DNA from: Bacteroidota bacterium
Lineage (GTDB): Bacteria > Bacteroidota > Ignavibacteria > Ignavibacteriales > Melioribacteraceae
Assembly: GCA_018818165.1 (NCBI GenBank)
Contig: JAHISP010000060.1
Span: forward strand, 124,001 to 188,000
DNA length: 64,000 nucleotides
Direction: 5' to 3'
The notes under the pieces are model-generated. The model saw only the letters and a program-made list of their open reading frames with translations. It did no database searches and was not told the origin of the DNA. The first letter of the stretch is position 1. Each line of letters opens with the position of its first letter. This document shows, piece after piece, positions 8,288 to 19,002 of this stretch. A program made the position numbers and the translations under genes.

Positions 8288-9625
8288 TTAATTATTTAAT
8301 AATTTTTCTATCGAATTTGTATCATAATCTCCACTAAGGAAGTATTTATTATTAAGAATCCTTTTATGGAAAGGAATTGTTGTTTTAATCCCTTCAATTG
8401 TAAATTCATCAAAAGCTCTCTTTGCTCTTTTTATAGCGTGATCTCTATCAACTCCCCAAACAATTAATTTTGCAATTAAAGAATCATAGTATGGTGGAAT
8501 TATATAATCTGTATAAATATGAGAATCTACTCTCACACCAAATCCACCTGGGAAATGAAGATATTCAATTCTTCCTGGAGATGGTCTAAAATTATTATCT
8601 GGGTCTTCAGCATTTATTCTAAATTCAAAACTATGACCATTAATTTTTGATGGCATATCTTGAACTTTTTCACCAGCGGCAACAAAAATTTGCTGCTTAA
8701 TGAGATCAACATTATTAACCATTTCAGTAACAGGATGTTCAACCTGAATTCTTGTATTCATTTCTATAAAATAAAACTTTTGGTCACTATCAACTAAAAA
8801 TTCTATTGTACCAGCACCTTCATAATTAACAGATTTTGCACCTAGAATTGCAGCCTCTGACATTTGTATTCTAACTTCCTCAGAAATAACAGGTGATGGA
8901 GATTCTTCAATTAATTTTTGATGTCTTCTTTGAATGGAACAATCTCTTTCTCCATAAGAATAAACATTACCAAACTGATCACCCATTAATTGTATTTCAA
9001 CATGACGAGGTGCCACGATAAATTTTTCGAGATAAAGTTCTGAATTATCAAATCCAGATTTTGCTTCATTACTAGCCGTTAGAAATGCATTTTCAACCTC
9101 GTCTTCTTTCCAAACAATTCTCATGCCTTTTCCACCACCACCAGCAGACGCTTTAAGAATAACTGGATATCCAATTTCGTTTGCAATTTTTCTAGCTTCA
9201 TCAATTGATTTAACAGGCCCATCGCTACCGGGAACAACAGGAACGCCACAATTTTTCATAGTAGTTTTTGCAAATGCCTTATCTCCCATTTTTTGAATCA
9301 TGTCTGGAGAAGGTCCAATAAACTTAATATTCATATCTTCACAGACTTGAGAAAAATGAGCATTTTCAGCTAAAAATCCATAACCTGGATGAATTGCATC
9401 TGCACCAGTAACTTCTGCAGCAGACATAATGCTAGGAATATTTAAATAACTTTCTTTTCCACTAGCAGGACCAATGCAAACGGCTTCATCAGCAAAAATA
9501 ACGTGTGCCGATTCTTTATCAGCCACAGAGTAAACAGCCACTGTAGAAATTCCAAGTTCTTTACAAGTGCGAATAATTCGAAGAGCTATCTCTCCTCTAT
9601 TCGCAATTAGAATTTTTTTAAACAA
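8288..9625 (-). CDS. accC: Biotin carboxylase subunit of acetyl-CoA carboxylase
   Basis: Carboxylates the biotin on AccB using ATP and bicarbonate, the first step of fatty-acid synthesis. 445 residues, the standard AccC length. Visible elements are the N-terminal [18 protein letters not shown], the ATP-grasp glycine loop [13 protein letters not shown], the [14 protein letters not shown] block and the RINAEDP motif. It follows accB by 26 bases, giving an efp-accB-accC-gcvH order. The length argues for a stand-alone subunit rather than a pyruvate or propionyl carboxylase chain. Confidence 0.95.
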   Translation of the reverse strand: MFKKILIANRGEIALRIIRTCKELGISTVAVYSVADKESAHVIFADEAVCIGPASGKESYLNIPSIMSAAEVTGADAIHPGYGFLAENAHFSQVCEDMNIKFIGPSPDMIQKMGDKAFAKTTMKNCGVPVVPGSDGPVKSIDEARKIANEIGYPVILKASAGGGGKGMRIVWKEDEVENAFLTASNEAKSGFDNSELYLEKFIVAPRHVEIQLMGDQFGNVYSYGERDCSIQRRHQKLIEESPSPVISEEVRIQMSEAAILGAKSVNYEGAGTIEFLVDSDQKFYFIEMNTRIQVEHPVTEMVNNVDLIKQQIFVAAGEKVQDMPSKINGHSFEFRINAEDPDNNFRPSPGRIEYLHFPGGFGVRVDSHIYTDYIIPPYYDSLIAKLIVWGVDRDHAIKRAKRAFDEFTIEGIKTTIPFHKRILNNKYFLSGDYDTNSIEKLLNN

Positions 9626-9651
9626 ATTTAATCCTTACTTTGTGAAAATTT

Positions 9652-10125
9652 TCAGCTTTTCTCAATTAAGAAAAGAGGTTGGTTATATTCAACAGCAGTA
9701 GCATTTTCTACTAAAATCTTTACTATTTTGCCACTTACTTCACATTCAATTTCATTCATTAACTTCATTGCTTCAACAATACACAAAATTGAACCTTCAG
9801 AAACTGCGTCTCCCACTTGAACATATGAGGCGGAATCGGGGGATGGAGATCGATAAAATGTTCCAACAATAGGAGATAAAACCTCGTGAAGGTTTGAACT
9901 CTTAGTCTCTTCAACTATTTTATTCTCACTGCCGCTAATTGATACTTGAGCTGGTTGAGTAGCGTACCTATGCTCATTGCTTTGCTGCTCAACAACGGTA
10001 TTAACTATTTGTTTTCTACCATTTTTTGAAATCTTAATTTTAAGATCTCCTTCTTGAACTGAAAATTCAGTAATTTCACTCTGTTCAACAATTTTTACTA
10101 GTTTTTTAATTAAGTTATAATCCAT
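9652..10125 (-). CDS. accB: Biotin carboxyl carrier protein of acetyl-CoA carboxylase
   Basis: 157-residue carrier with biotinylation site K121 in [11 protein letters not shown]. The N-terminal part (about 1-40) has the helix typical of AccB, followed by a flexible Gln/Ser-rich linker and the C-terminal biotinyl beta barrel (about 80-157). It lies between efp (13 bases) and accC (26 bases), the order seen in many bacteria. Confidence 0.96.
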   Translation of the reverse strand: MDYNLIKKLVKIVEQSEITEFSVQEGDLKIKISKNGRKQIVNTVVEQQSNEHRYATQPAQVSISGSENKIVEETKSSNLHEVLSPIVGTFYRSPSPDSASYVQVGDAVSEGSILCIVEAMKLMNEIECEVSGKIVKILVENATAVEYNQPLFLIEKS

Positions 10126-10138
10126 GACTCTCTTATAA

Positions 10139-10705
10139 TTAGTTTTTAACTCTTTCTACGTATTTACCCTCACGAGTATCTACTTTTAGTAAATCGCCAA
10201 CATTAACAAATATTGGTACATTTATTTCAGCACCAGTTTCAAGAGTTGCTGGTTTCATAACATTTGTAGCGGTATCACCTTTAAAGCCAGGCTCTGTTTC
10301 AACAACTTCAAGCTGCACAAATATTGGTGTTTCTGCAATTACAATTGCATCCTTATCATCAAGTAGTAATTCAACTTCTTCACTCTCTTTAAGGAATTTG
10401 TCTTGATCACCAAAATATGATTTATCTACATTCACTTGTTCATAAGTCTCACTATCCATTAAAACCAACGAATCTCCTTCTCTAAAAAGGAATTGATATT
10501 TTTTTCTTTCAACTCTAACAATTTCAATTGGTTCACCAGCACGAAATGTGTTATCAAGAACTCTACCTGTGATAAGGTTTTTAACTTTCGTTCTAACAAA
10601 CGCTCCACCTTTACCAGGTTTTACATGTTGAAATTCTACTACTGTATATAGACCATTCTTAAATTTAATTATTAGTCCATTTTTCAAATCTGATGTATCA
10701 GCCAT
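10139..10705 (-). CDS. efp: Elongation factor P
   Basis: Relieves ribosome stalling at proline stretches. 188 residues, three beta-barrel domains. The tip loop reads [13 protein letters not shown], with K32 at the position modified in other EF-Ps. The loop lacks the extra residues around the lysine that would let me predict the modification type. It starts the efp-accB-accC-gcvH group. Confidence 0.96.
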   Translation of the reverse strand: MADTSDLKNGLIIKFKNGLYTVVEFQHVKPGKGGAFVRTKVKNLITGRVLDNTFRAGEPIEIVRVERKKYQFLFREGDSLVLMDSETYEQVNVDKSYFGDQDKFLKESEEVELLLDDKDAIVIAETPIFVQLEVVETEPGFKGDTATNVMKPATLETGAEINVPIFVNVGDLLKVDTREGKYVERVKN

Positions 10706-10741
10706 TTTTCCTTCAAATTAATTAATAATTTCTAAAATAAT

Positions 10742-11431
10742 TTAGTTTTTTACTTGAGCCAAGTATTTATCAACTTGTCTTGCAGCTGGAGATGTACTAT
10801 AATCATTTTTAATTTTATTAAGAACAACTTTTGCTTCACTAATATTCTTAATTTTTATATAATTAACACCAGCATTTAGCAAATAATCTGGGTTTGCTGG
10901 TATATATTCGTTTACATTTGCAGCTTTTGCAAAATATTTTGCAGCATTTTCATAATCTTTATTTACTTCATAACAGCTTGCTTTACCCGCCAGAGCTGAA
11001 GCAATCATCAAGTTATCACTTCCTGAATAATCGTCATACTCATCAAGTGCTTTTTCATATTGTTCAGTATAAAAATATGCATTTGCAAGATATATTCTAG
11101 CAAGTTCACCTTGCTCTGTACCACTGTACTCATCTACAATTTTAATAAGACCAATTTCTTTTGTTCCTTCTTTACCATCAATAGCTTGTTGATATAAACC
11201 TGCATTATAAGTATTTATAACACGTGACACTTCAACCGAAGCTAAAAGATTATTTTCCTTCATTTTACTAGAATAAAAAAGGACTACAAGAATTATAACT
11301 GCAATTCCACCAACTAAAGCAAATAACATTGTTTGATTTTTTCCATAAAACGATTTTGCTTCATAAAAGGAAGTAACAAGTTTATCTTCTTTAATTTCCT
11401 TTTTCGATAATTTTTTCTTTTTAGCTAACAC
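10742..11431 (-). CDS. Membrane-anchored TPR protein
   Basis: 229 residues. A Lys-rich cytoplasmic N-terminus (MLAKKKKLSKKEIKEDK) is followed by a transmembrane helix at about 36-54 (LFALVGGIAVIILVVLF), then a periplasmic part with TPR repeats (GELARIYLANAYFYTEQYEKALDEY; IASALAGKASCYEVNKDYENAAKYF). The layout matches the YfgM-like/Tol-Pal-associated TPR type known from Proteobacteria, but that is a structural resemblance only. It is 36 bases upstream of efp. Confidence 0.78.
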   Translation of the reverse strand: MLAKKKKLSKKEIKEDKLVTSFYEAKSFYGKNQTMLFALVGGIAVIILVVLFYSSKMKENNLLASVEVSRVINTYNAGLYQQAIDGKEGTKEIGLIKIVDEYSGTEQGELARIYLANAYFYTEQYEKALDEYDDYSGSDNLMIASALAGKASCYEVNKDYENAAKYFAKAANVNEYIPANPDYLLNAGVNYIKIKNISEAKVVLNKIKNDYSTSPAARQVDKYLAQVKN

Positions 11432-11481
11432 AATCTCTCCTTAACAAAATATTTTAATATAACTTTCAAATGTAATAAAAA

Positions 11482-12531
11482 TTAGAGTCCAATTCTAATA
11501 TGATTTGAATATATCCACGCTTTTCCGTCGAGATAAATTTCCACTCTATAAACACCGGGATTACTAATTCTGAATTCGGCATCTACATTTTCTACTTCGT
11601 CAATAAACTTTCCATTTGCAATCAGTTTAATAGTACCGCTAATATTTGGCAGAATTACGCGTAATCTAATTTTTTCGCTGAATTCAACTGTTTCGCCCAT
11701 GTGATAAATCATATTTGAATCTTGCGCAAAAAATCTAAAACCTTTAGCATCTCCGCGATAATAATTAGAGATAAATAATCTACCACTTTTTAGTACTTTA
11801 AGAATTTCATTTCTATCTTCTGTAAATTCAACTCCATTATTAGATTTGTGGAATGGTGAATCGCAAAGCAAATGAGTTCTAATAGATTTAAATAAAACTT
11901 TATATGGAAAAACTTCAACTTCAAAAAATCCCAATAAATTTAGCTTGTGAGCATGTGCATCAACTCCACCAATGCCAACAACTTTTCTCTTTATATTCAG
12001 TTCATCCCATTTTTCAAGTGTTTTTGAAGAAGGTGCAATTATTGATTTTAATGGATGAACAAAATAGTTGTATTTATTATCCTCATTTAATCCTTCCATC
12101 CATTCGGACATGTGATTCCAAACTTCAATTCCGGTAAAATCTTCTGTTTCCCATTCATTCCATGGGTAGGGAGGATGTTCATTCATTGAGGAACGTTCTT
12201 CAAATGGATGCGCAATAAATCCAATTCCTCCCTTCTCTTTAACTTTTTTTACATATTCCTTTGCAGAAATTCGTGTTGAAAATGTTTTATCAATCCCTAA
12301 AGCTAAATAGTGATTTAAGTTTTGTTTATCATTAATTTCAGTTCCAACAAGAAGAAAAGTATCACCATGCCAACCTTCTTGACCATCGTCTTTTGCTCTA
12401 AGAGTATTATGGTCAGTTAAAACAATAAAATCTAACCCAACTTCTTGCGCAGCTTTTTTAATTTCTGCTATTGTACCTGATCCATCGGAATAATTAGAGT
12501 GTATATGTATTGCACCTACATATTCGACCAT
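11482..12531 (-). CDS. PHP-domain metal-dependent phosphoesterase
   Basis: 349 residues with the PHP metal-binding signature: HIHSNYSDGSG near the N-terminus (9-19), VLTDHN (37-42), then IAHPFEE and GGVDAHAH. This is the trinuclear metal site of PHP phosphoesterases, as in histidinol phosphatase or YciV-like nucleases. A C-terminal beta-rich part (about 265-349) resembles an accessory Ig-like domain. It starts just after the ABM-like gene. The substrate is unknown. Confidence 0.82.
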   Translation of the reverse strand: MVEYVGAIHIHSNYSDGSGTIAEIKKAAQEVGLDFIVLTDHNTLRAKDDGQEGWHGDTFLLVGTEINDKQNLNHYLALGIDKTFSTRISAKEYVKKVKEKGGIGFIAHPFEERSSMNEHPPYPWNEWETEDFTGIEVWNHMSEWMEGLNEDNKYNYFVHPLKSIIAPSSKTLEKWDELNIKRKVVGIGGVDAHAHKLNLLGFFEVEVFPYKVLFKSIRTHLLCDSPFHKSNNGVEFTEDRNEILKVLKSGRLFISNYYRGDAKGFRFFAQDSNMIYHMGETVEFSEKIRLRVILPNISGTIKLIANGKFIDEVENVDAEFRISNPGVYRVEIYLDGKAWIYSNHIRIGL

Positions 12532-12537
12532 GACAAT

Positions 12538-12834
12538 TTATATTTCGTTTAGAGTTAAATACTGTGTGCTATTTGGCTTTACTAAATCAGAAAGTTTATT
12601 CATTAGAAGGTCTGTTCTTCCATCAGCAACATCATCATAGTTATCGTACGCTTCGGTGTTTTCAAAAACATATATTTCTTGATAAACATTTTTTTTACCT
12701 TTAACAGAATACACGTTATAGCTTTCTAATCCCTCTGCTTTTACCACACTTTTAAGTTCTCTAATTACATCTAAAAACTCATCTTTCTTATCTTCAATTA
12801 TTTCATATTTAATTGAAAAAATTACCTTTTCCAT
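12538..12834 (-). CDS. Small antibiotic-biosynthesis-monooxygenase-like (ABM) protein
   Basis: 98 residues with the dimeric alpha/beta-barrel pattern of ABM proteins: a first strand VIFSIKYEI, a helix around DKKDEFLDVIRELKS, and YQEIYVFENTEAYDNY in the second half. No cofactor-binding residues are evident. It lies between dapF and the PHP gene in a dense minus-strand run. The fold call is moderately sure and the function unknown. Confidence 0.6.
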   Translation of the reverse strand: MEKVIFSIKYEIIEDKKDEFLDVIRELKSVVKAEGLESYNVYSVKGKKNVYQEIYVFENTEAYDNYDDVADGRTDLLMNKLSDLVKPNSTQYLTLNEI

Positions 12835-12848
12835 ACTTTTCCTATATT

Positions 12849-13682
12849 TTATATTTTATATTTTCCTTCAAAAACTATTTTAGCGGGACCAGTTAACGCT
12901 ATATTTGAAAATTTTTCATTTTGATACTTAAAGTCAACTGTTAAAACTTCTTTGCTTTTTGTCACTAATCTTACTGGTGGAACAACTTTCCCATTTAAAT
13001 AGCTAATCATCGCAGAGGCAACAGAACCTGTTCCACAAGCAAGAGTTTCTGCCTCAACTCCGCGTTCAAAGGTTCTGATATTAATCTCTTCATTTCTAAT
13101 GGAAATAAAATTAACATTTGTACCAAGTGGTTGATAATACTTACTATATCTAATTTCTTTTCCAAATTGCTCTACTGGAAACGAATCAATTGAACTTATA
13201 TCATTTCCCTTTTCATCAATATTAATAACTACATGATAAGCACCAGTATCAATAAACGAAACGTTTAGTTTATTATTTAGGATTTCAATTTCGTAATTTA
13301 ATTTAAGTTTTGTCGGTGTGTTAAGATTAAATTTTATTTCATTTGAATTTAAAACTTCTCCAGAAAATGGCTCATTATGAAAAATGAATTTAGTTTTTGA
13401 ATTTATCAATCTACCACTATAATCAGCATATCTAATTATTGAACGGGCACCATTTCCACAAAGCATTCCATTGCTTCCATCCGAATTGAAATAATCCATT
13501 TCAAAATCATAATCTTCTCTATCAGAAATAGTAAGAATACCATCGCCACCAATTCCATATCTTCTATCACAAATTGATTTAATTAGAACTGGGTTTAAAC
13601 TTAAATTATTGTTTAATTTTTTATCAATTAAAATAAAATCGTTACCAGCACCAGTAATTTTTGTAAAAACTATTTCATTCAT
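12849..13682 (-). CDS. dapF: Diaminopimelate epimerase
   Basis: Interconverts LL- and meso-diaminopimelate for lysine and peptidoglycan synthesis. 277 residues with both catalytic cysteines: C75 in GMLCGNGARS and C216 in LACGTGSVAS. The N-terminal TKITGAGNDFILID is typical. Heads a small minus-strand group with the ABM-like and PHP genes. Confidence 0.96.
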   Translation of the reverse strand: MNEIVFTKITGAGNDFILIDKKLNNNLSLNPVLIKSICDRRYGIGGDGILTISDREDYDFEMDYFNSDGSNGMLCGNGARSIIRYADYSGRLINSKTKFIFHNEPFSGEVLNSNEIKFNLNTPTKLKLNYEIEILNNKLNVSFIDTGAYHVVINIDEKGNDISSIDSFPVEQFGKEIRYSKYYQPLGTNVNFISIRNEEINIRTFERGVEAETLACGTGSVASAMISYLNGKVVPPVRLVTKSKEVLTVDFKYQNEKFSNIALTGPAKIVFEGKYKI

Positions 13683-13814
13683 GCTTTTTAATTTGTTTAA
13701 ATCCAGTTATCTCATCATAAAATAAATAAGTGATATTCAAAACTTGTTTCATAATATGTCGAAATTTAAGGTAATAGAAAATGCTAATCAATGAAATAAT
13801 TTTTTTGGTAATTT

Positions 13815-16800
13815 TTATTTCAATAATATCATCTTCATTGCTCTAGAAATAGTTTCCCTGCTCTCATTTGAAAAATATTCTAGTCTATAAAAATATATTC
13901 CAGATGAAAGACTACTTGCGTCATATTTAATTTTATACTCCCCACTTTTTTGATACTTTTCAAATAAAGTAGCCACTCTACTTCCAGTAATGTTGTAAAT
14001 ACTCAACTTTACGTAACCATCATTAGGAATTTGATAATGTATGCTTGTGGAAGGATTAAATGGATTAGGATAATTTTGAAACAACTCAAGCTTATTAGGT
14101 ATTTCTCCATTGGGTTTTATCGAATTTGGATTTGTTTTCATTGCTGGCAAATAAGATTGTGTATATGACCTGTTACTCTTCAAAACATACGATGGAATAT
14201 TTAGAGATGAATTTGCTGGTTGATTTTCACCCACAGTAACAATATAATAATAGTAATTTTTGCCATTTTCTTGAGTAGTATCAGAAAATACATTAACATC
14301 TGCTGGCAATTCAGCTATTTTTGTGTATTTAGAATAATATTGATTACTTACATAACCATCAACCTGCTCAATTGTGTTTCTATAAATTTCATAACCCTTA
14401 ATAGCTGGACCATCTTCATTTGGTGTCCAACTCAAATCGATACTACTAGGACGTGAATTAACATTAAAAGACTTTGGTGGATATGGAGCTTGTGGAACAT
14501 TCCATCCATTTTTAAAAGCATCCATTACTCTTTCAAATGATACGTGAAGTGAATCTTGACCAGTAAGTACTGCAATGTTTTTATCAGAGACACTAATTGC
14601 ACCACTCTTGAACATTTTACCAATTCTTATTGCTTCATCTCTACTTAATCCAGCAGAACCTTCAACAATAATTAGTTTAACGCTATCGCCATAAGCTACC
14701 TGATATGGTCCATATCCGTTAACATATGAATAACCCGATTTATTTATTGATTGATTTCCACCAACAATAGTAGAATTAACATAATCACTGCCAGTAATCC
14801 AATCCGCATGACTTTGCTCTGGATGACCTTTTACCATCAAATTATATCTTGCTTGCATCTGAGAAACATTATAAGTATCAGAGTAGTACTGCAATTCATC
14901 ATCAGAAGATTCATAACCAGTAGTCGATGGTTGATTCGTATCATCAATCATTGGGTCAGTTCCATTTTGAGCAAATAAAGTTAAAGCACCAGAAAATTGT
15001 GCTGCACCAAGTCTTCCAACTGTATCAGCATCATTTATTCTAGCACCGTATCCGAGATCTGGATGCCAAATTGGACCACCAAGACTATTGTATTCGTTAA
15101 AACGATCCCAGTAACCATGCCAAGCATAAGAATATCTTAAATCTTCATTACCCCCAGAAGGATATGGACCAACTTCGTTATTCAATGTATTAGCACCCCA
15201 AGAAGTTTGGTCGCCAAAAAGCATTCTAGTTTCTCTAACAAAGCTAAGTCGTTTTTGAAAATAAAAATAAACATCTTCTAAATCTCCACTGGTTCTTTCA
15301 ATTTCAGAGTCTCCATCAATATTGCCATTATTAATGAAGGTATATTCAATTACATGAAAATTATCATAATAGGGATTGCTAAATTGATAAATTTTTCTTT
15401 TCATCGACATACCAAGCTCAGTATTTACATAATTGTAAAGCATTTGATCATAGGGCATACTTGGGTCAAGTTCATCAATTGTAACTTGTTGACCTGGATA
15501 ATTTGATAATGCACCATCAACTCTTACTTCAGTTGGGTGATATTTTGCATAATGCTTAAACTCAACAGGAAAAAATTCACTTGACCCACCCGTTTGAGGT
15601 CTTGGTCCGCAATGAACAACCTTGTAATCGAATTTTGTGTTATTTGCGTTTGGATCGGTATAATTACGGCAACCTATCCATAAGCCTTTTGCAGCTTGCA
15701 TATCTTGGTTTGGATAATATCCTGGCCATTGCCAACCATATAGGGACCCAGTAGCGTTAGAGTGCTCAACCTCTCTTTCATTCCCAATACTTGAATACCA
15801 ATTGTGGAAAGAACCAACATTCAACCATTCATATTCAACAGGTTGATTATAAACAATTTTGTTAAGTGGATATGTAAGAATATTTTTTTCAATATCATTG
15901 ATAATAATTGTTAGGAAATATTCTTTTCCGTATTCAAATATTTTGAAACCTCCACTATATATATTATCGCCAGCAGTTAAATCTTCATCCATTGCAGAAT
16001 CGTTCAGCAAAATTTCTTCGCTAATTGTATTATCTGTTAATATAAGTTTGCATCCATCAATTTCAGTAGAATTGTTTACAAATACTTCAATTCTAATAGG
16101 TGTGTTTAATTTAATTTCAGATAAATTGTATTTGTAAATTGTTGGATATGACATTTCATTTATAGTTGAATTACCAATTGTACAAAACCAATTTTGATAT
16201 ACACCATATTTTCTATCTGTCAAAAACGTAAAAAAAGGCTTACCTTCTAAAATTGTTGTTTTAAATTTAGTATCATTACCCATATAATTTGTAAATAATA
16301 TTGGATCAGTATAATTAGTTACATTCTTATCCATTTTTATATATTTAATTGTAGTTCTGTTAATGTCTTGAAAAATTGTGCTTTCTTCAATATTAAAAGA
16401 TAACCAGGTTGAATCGACTGAAGAACTTACCGTTAAATTAGAAATCTTTTTTGATGAAGCAAAAATACTTTCTGGAATAGACCAACTTTCACCAAAGTTA
16501 AAACTTCGTCTAAGAATAATTTCTATACTGCTCTCAATAGAATAAGCTAAAATAGTCGAATCTCCAATTGTAACAATATCGTGTGCATTAAAATCAATAT
16601 TTTTCGGTGACCAAGAACTCCCATCATCATCACTGTAGAAAAGATATCCACTCCTTCCAGAGATCCAAATTCTTCCATTTTCTGATTGTTTAATTTGTGG
16701 TTGATTAATCTTAACTCCACTACTAACAATAAATTGGGGCGCAGACCAAGAAACTAAATCATCTGAATATATATATTGTGTGGAAGTTGCAGATAATCCA

Positions 16801-17159
16801 GACATTACAGAGTAGGTAAGTATAATACGCCCAGAAGAAAGCAACAAACTTGATAAAGTTAGATAATTAGATTCAGATTCCTTGTTAATTTCTTTTACCA
16901 AAGTTTTATTTGCCCATTTTTTACCATAATCACTACTTTTTATAGTAAATATTGAGTCTGCAAACTCACTTGAAGAAACATAGATTAGGTATAAATTATT
17001 ATCTTTAAATATTGGATTTGCAGCTGTTAAAAGATTTTTTGAAGTATCCTGCGCACTAAACCATCTTGGGATATTAAATTCATTGTTTAATAAAGTTGAA
17101 TTATTGTAACTAAATAGCACAGACACATTTAATAATACAAATAAGATTAATTTTCCCAC
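13815..17159 (-). CDS. Large secreted protein with BNR repeats, FnIII domain and T9SS sorting domain
   Basis: 1114 residues, exported and probably surface-attached or released. Residues 1-17 form a signal peptide. The N-terminal third carries Asp-box (BNR) repeats such as SDYGKKW, SDDDGSSW and SFNFGESW, as in sialidase-like propellers. A central region of about 500 residues (roughly 430-890) matches nothing I know. A fibronectin III-like domain follows (PPKSFNVNSRPSSIDLSW). The C-terminal 85 residues are a type IX secretion sorting domain (NYPNPFNPSTSIHYQI ... SSGIYFYRLE). Catalytic residues of a sialidase are not identifiable. Monocistronic. Confidence 0.85.
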   Translation of the reverse strand: MGKLILFVLLNVSVLFSYNNSTLLNNEFNIPRWFSAQDTSKNLLTAANPIFKDNNLYLIYVSSSEFADSIFTIKSSDYGKKWANKTLVKEINKESESNYLTLSSLLLSSGRIILTYSVMSGLSATSTQYIYSDDLVSWSAPQFIVSSGVKINQPQIKQSENGRIWISGRSGYLFYSDDDGSSWSPKNIDFNAHDIVTIGDSTILAYSIESSIEIILRRSFNFGESWSIPESIFASSKKISNLTVSSSVDSTWLSFNIEESTIFQDINRTTIKYIKMDKNVTNYTDPILFTNYMGNDTKFKTTILEGKPFFTFLTDRKYGVYQNWFCTIGNSTINEMSYPTIYKYNLSEIKLNTPIRIEVFVNNSTEIDGCKLILTDNTISEEILLNDSAMDEDLTAGDNIYSGGFKIFEYGKEYFLTIIINDIEKNILTYPLNKIVYNQPVEYEWLNVGSFHNWYSSIGNEREVEHSNATGSLYGWQWPGYYPNQDMQAAKGLWIGCRNYTDPNANNTKFDYKVVHCGPRPQTGGSSEFFPVEFKHYAKYHPTEVRVDGALSNYPGQQVTIDELDPSMPYDQMLYNYVNTELGMSMKRKIYQFSNPYYDNFHVIEYTFINNGNIDGDSEIERTSGDLEDVYFYFQKRLSFVRETRMLFGDQTSWGANTLNNEVGPYPSGGNEDLRYSYAWHGYWDRFNEYNSLGGPIWHPDLGYGARINDADTVGRLGAAQFSGALTLFAQNGTDPMIDDTNQPSTTGYESSDDELQYYSDTYNVSQMQARYNLMVKGHPEQSHADWITGSDYVNSTIVGGNQSINKSGYSYVNGYGPYQVAYGDSVKLIIVEGSAGLSRDEAIRIGKMFKSGAISVSDKNIAVLTGQDSLHVSFERVMDAFKNGWNVPQAPYPPKSFNVNSRPSSIDLSWTPNEDGPAIKGYEIYRNTIEQVDGYVSNQYYSKYTKIAELPADVNVFSDTTQENGKNYYYYIVTVGENQPANSSLNIPSYVLKSNRSYTQSYLPAMKTNPNSIKPNGEIPNKLELFQNYPNPFNPSTSIHYQIPNDGYVKLSIYNITGSRVATLFEKYQKSGEYKIKYDASSLSSGIYFYRLEYFSNESRETISRAMKMILLK

Positions 17160-17284
17160 TTTTCCCTCCGAAAAATTATTTAGGATTTTTTATTTATGTA
17201 AAGTTAATATTTATAACTAAAACTCCAAAGTATTATTCAAATATTTACATTATTTTTGTGAGACAAATTTAGAAAGGATTTCAA

Positions 17285-18910
17285 ATGTTTATAAATTATT
17301 CAGAATTACCTGGATTTCAGAATTTATTTTTAGATTATATAAATGAATACGAAAATGTAGAAAAATTTTATCCGAAAAATTTTAGAGAAAGTGAAGATTT
17401 TTTTAAGACGTTTTCAGAGTTGGAAAAATATGACCGTCCTCATCAAAAAGAGGTTTCAAAAATAATAAGAGAGCAATATTCAAATTGTAATATCTCAAAG
17501 CAAACCGAATCAAATATTACTTCACTTGCTTCAAATAAAACTTTTGCAGTAGTTACGGGTCAGCAGGTTTCACTTTTTGGTGGACCAATGTATACAATAT
17601 TCAAAACCATTTCCACAATTAAATTGGCAAACTTATTTAACGAAAAATATAGCGATTATAATTTTGTGCCCATTTTTTGGATGGAAGCTGACGATCACGA
17701 TTTTGACGAAGTAGCTTCAACCAATATTTTAGATAAAAACAATAATTATATATCCTTAAATTATAACGATGGACTTGAAGAAGAATTTAACCGAGGTGCA
17801 GCTGGTAATGTAGTTTTTAATTCAAATATTAATAATACTATAGCTGAATTAGAAGAAGCGCTTCGCGATAATGAATTTAAGAATGATATTTTATTATTAT
17901 TGAAGGATTGTTACAAAGAAGGTTCCACATTTAAGTCAGCATTCAAAAATTTGATGTTTCAATTATTTGATGAATATGGTCTGATAATTTTTGATCCGCA
18001 AGATAATTCAGTGAAGAATTTATTACTTCCCATATTCGAAAAGGAATTAAACAATTTTGAAGTTCACACAACAACAAATATTCTTAAAAGTGCTGAATTG
18101 GAGGAAGTTTACCACGCTCAAATAAAAGTAAAACCAATAAATTTGTTTTATACTGATGAAACTGGTCGTCACTTAATTGAACCAATTGATGATGAATTTA
18201 GATTTAAAGGTAAAAGAAAAAGACTTAATAAAGAAGAATTGATGAACTTACTTTATTTTGATCCAGCAGCATTTAGCCCTAATGTAATGCTACGACCTGT
18301 TTGCCAAGATTTTCTTTTACCAACCGTAGTTTATGTTGGGGGTCCAAGTGAAATTAGTTACTTTGCGCAAGTAATTCCAAATTACGATTTCTTCAAAGTT
18401 GTCTCTCCCATCCTTTTTCCACGTGCTTCAGCTACAATAATTGAAAAGCGACAGTTAGCGACCATTAATAAATTTAAATTATCTTTATCTGATTTCACAT
18501 TTGATGAAAGTGTGTTGATTGAAAAAGTGATAAAACAAATTTCTGAATTTAATTTTGATGATTTATTTAGTAGAACACAAATGGAAATTCAGAATAGTTT
18601 GAATGAATTAAAGGAAAATTTGTTAACTGTTGATGAATCACTTTCTCAACCTATTGAGAAAACAATTGAACGAATTGAACAGACAATAGGGATGCTAAAA
18701 GTAAAATCCAAAAGTGCGGAAGAAAGGAAACACCAAACGGTAATAAACCAATTACAAAAAGTTAGGAATGTTATTTATCCAAATAATTCTTTGCAAGAAC
18801 GAGAATTAAACTTTATCTACTTTGCTAATAAATATGGGATTGATATTATTAAGTGGATAATGAACGAAATTAAGACTAATAAAATTGAACACCAAATTTT
18901 GGAAGTTTAA
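17285..18910 (+). CDS. bshC: Bacillithiol biosynthesis protein BshC
   Basis: Proposed to add cysteine in the last step of bacillithiol synthesis. 541 residues with the Rossmann-like core: AVVTGQQVSLFGGPMYTIFKT (about 89-109), FVPIFWMEADDHDFDEVAS (about 132-150), and VVYVGGPSEISYFAQ. The coiled-coil C-terminal half (about 400-500) is also typical. bshA and bshB are not in the window. An AGAAAGGA ribosome site precedes the ATG. It ends at a bidirectional terminator. Confidence 0.94.
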   Translation: MFINYSELPGFQNLFLDYINEYENVEKFYPKNFRESEDFFKTFSELEKYDRPHQKEVSKIIREQYSNCNISKQTESNITSLASNKTFAVVTGQQVSLFGGPMYTIFKTISTIKLANLFNEKYSDYNFVPIFWMEADDHDFDEVASTNILDKNNNYISLNYNDGLEEEFNRGAAGNVVFNSNINNTIAELEEALRDNEFKNDILLLLKDCYKEGSTFKSAFKNLMFQLFDEYGLIIFDPQDNSVKNLLLPIFEKELNNFEVHTTTNILKSAELEEVYHAQIKVKPINLFYTDETGRHLIEPIDDEFRFKGKRKRLNKEELMNLLYFDPAAFSPNVMLRPVCQDFLLPTVVYVGGPSEISYFAQVIPNYDFFKVVSPILFPRASATIIEKRQLATINKFKLSLSDFTFDESVLIEKVIKQISEFNFDDLFSRTQMEIQNSLNELKENLLTVDESLSQPIEKTIERIEQTIGMLKVKSKSAEERKHQTVINQLQKVRNVIYPNNSLQERELNFIYFANKYGIDIIKWIMNEIKTNKIEHQILEV

Positions 18911-18943
18911 CAAATTCATTTCAAAAACAATTATCGATAAAAC

Positions 18944-18985
18944 AAAAAAAAATCCGAATTCATAATTGTGAATTCGGATTTTTAA
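18944..18985. terminator. Bidirectional terminator between bshC and the SpmAB-like gene
   Basis: A 12-bp perfect stem AATCCGAATTCA/TGAATTCGGATT with a 6-base loop, flanked by an A-run on the left and a T-run on the right. It can terminate both convergent genes. Confidence 0.9.
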
Positions 18986-19002
18986 TATGCTTAAATTTTA
19001 TC

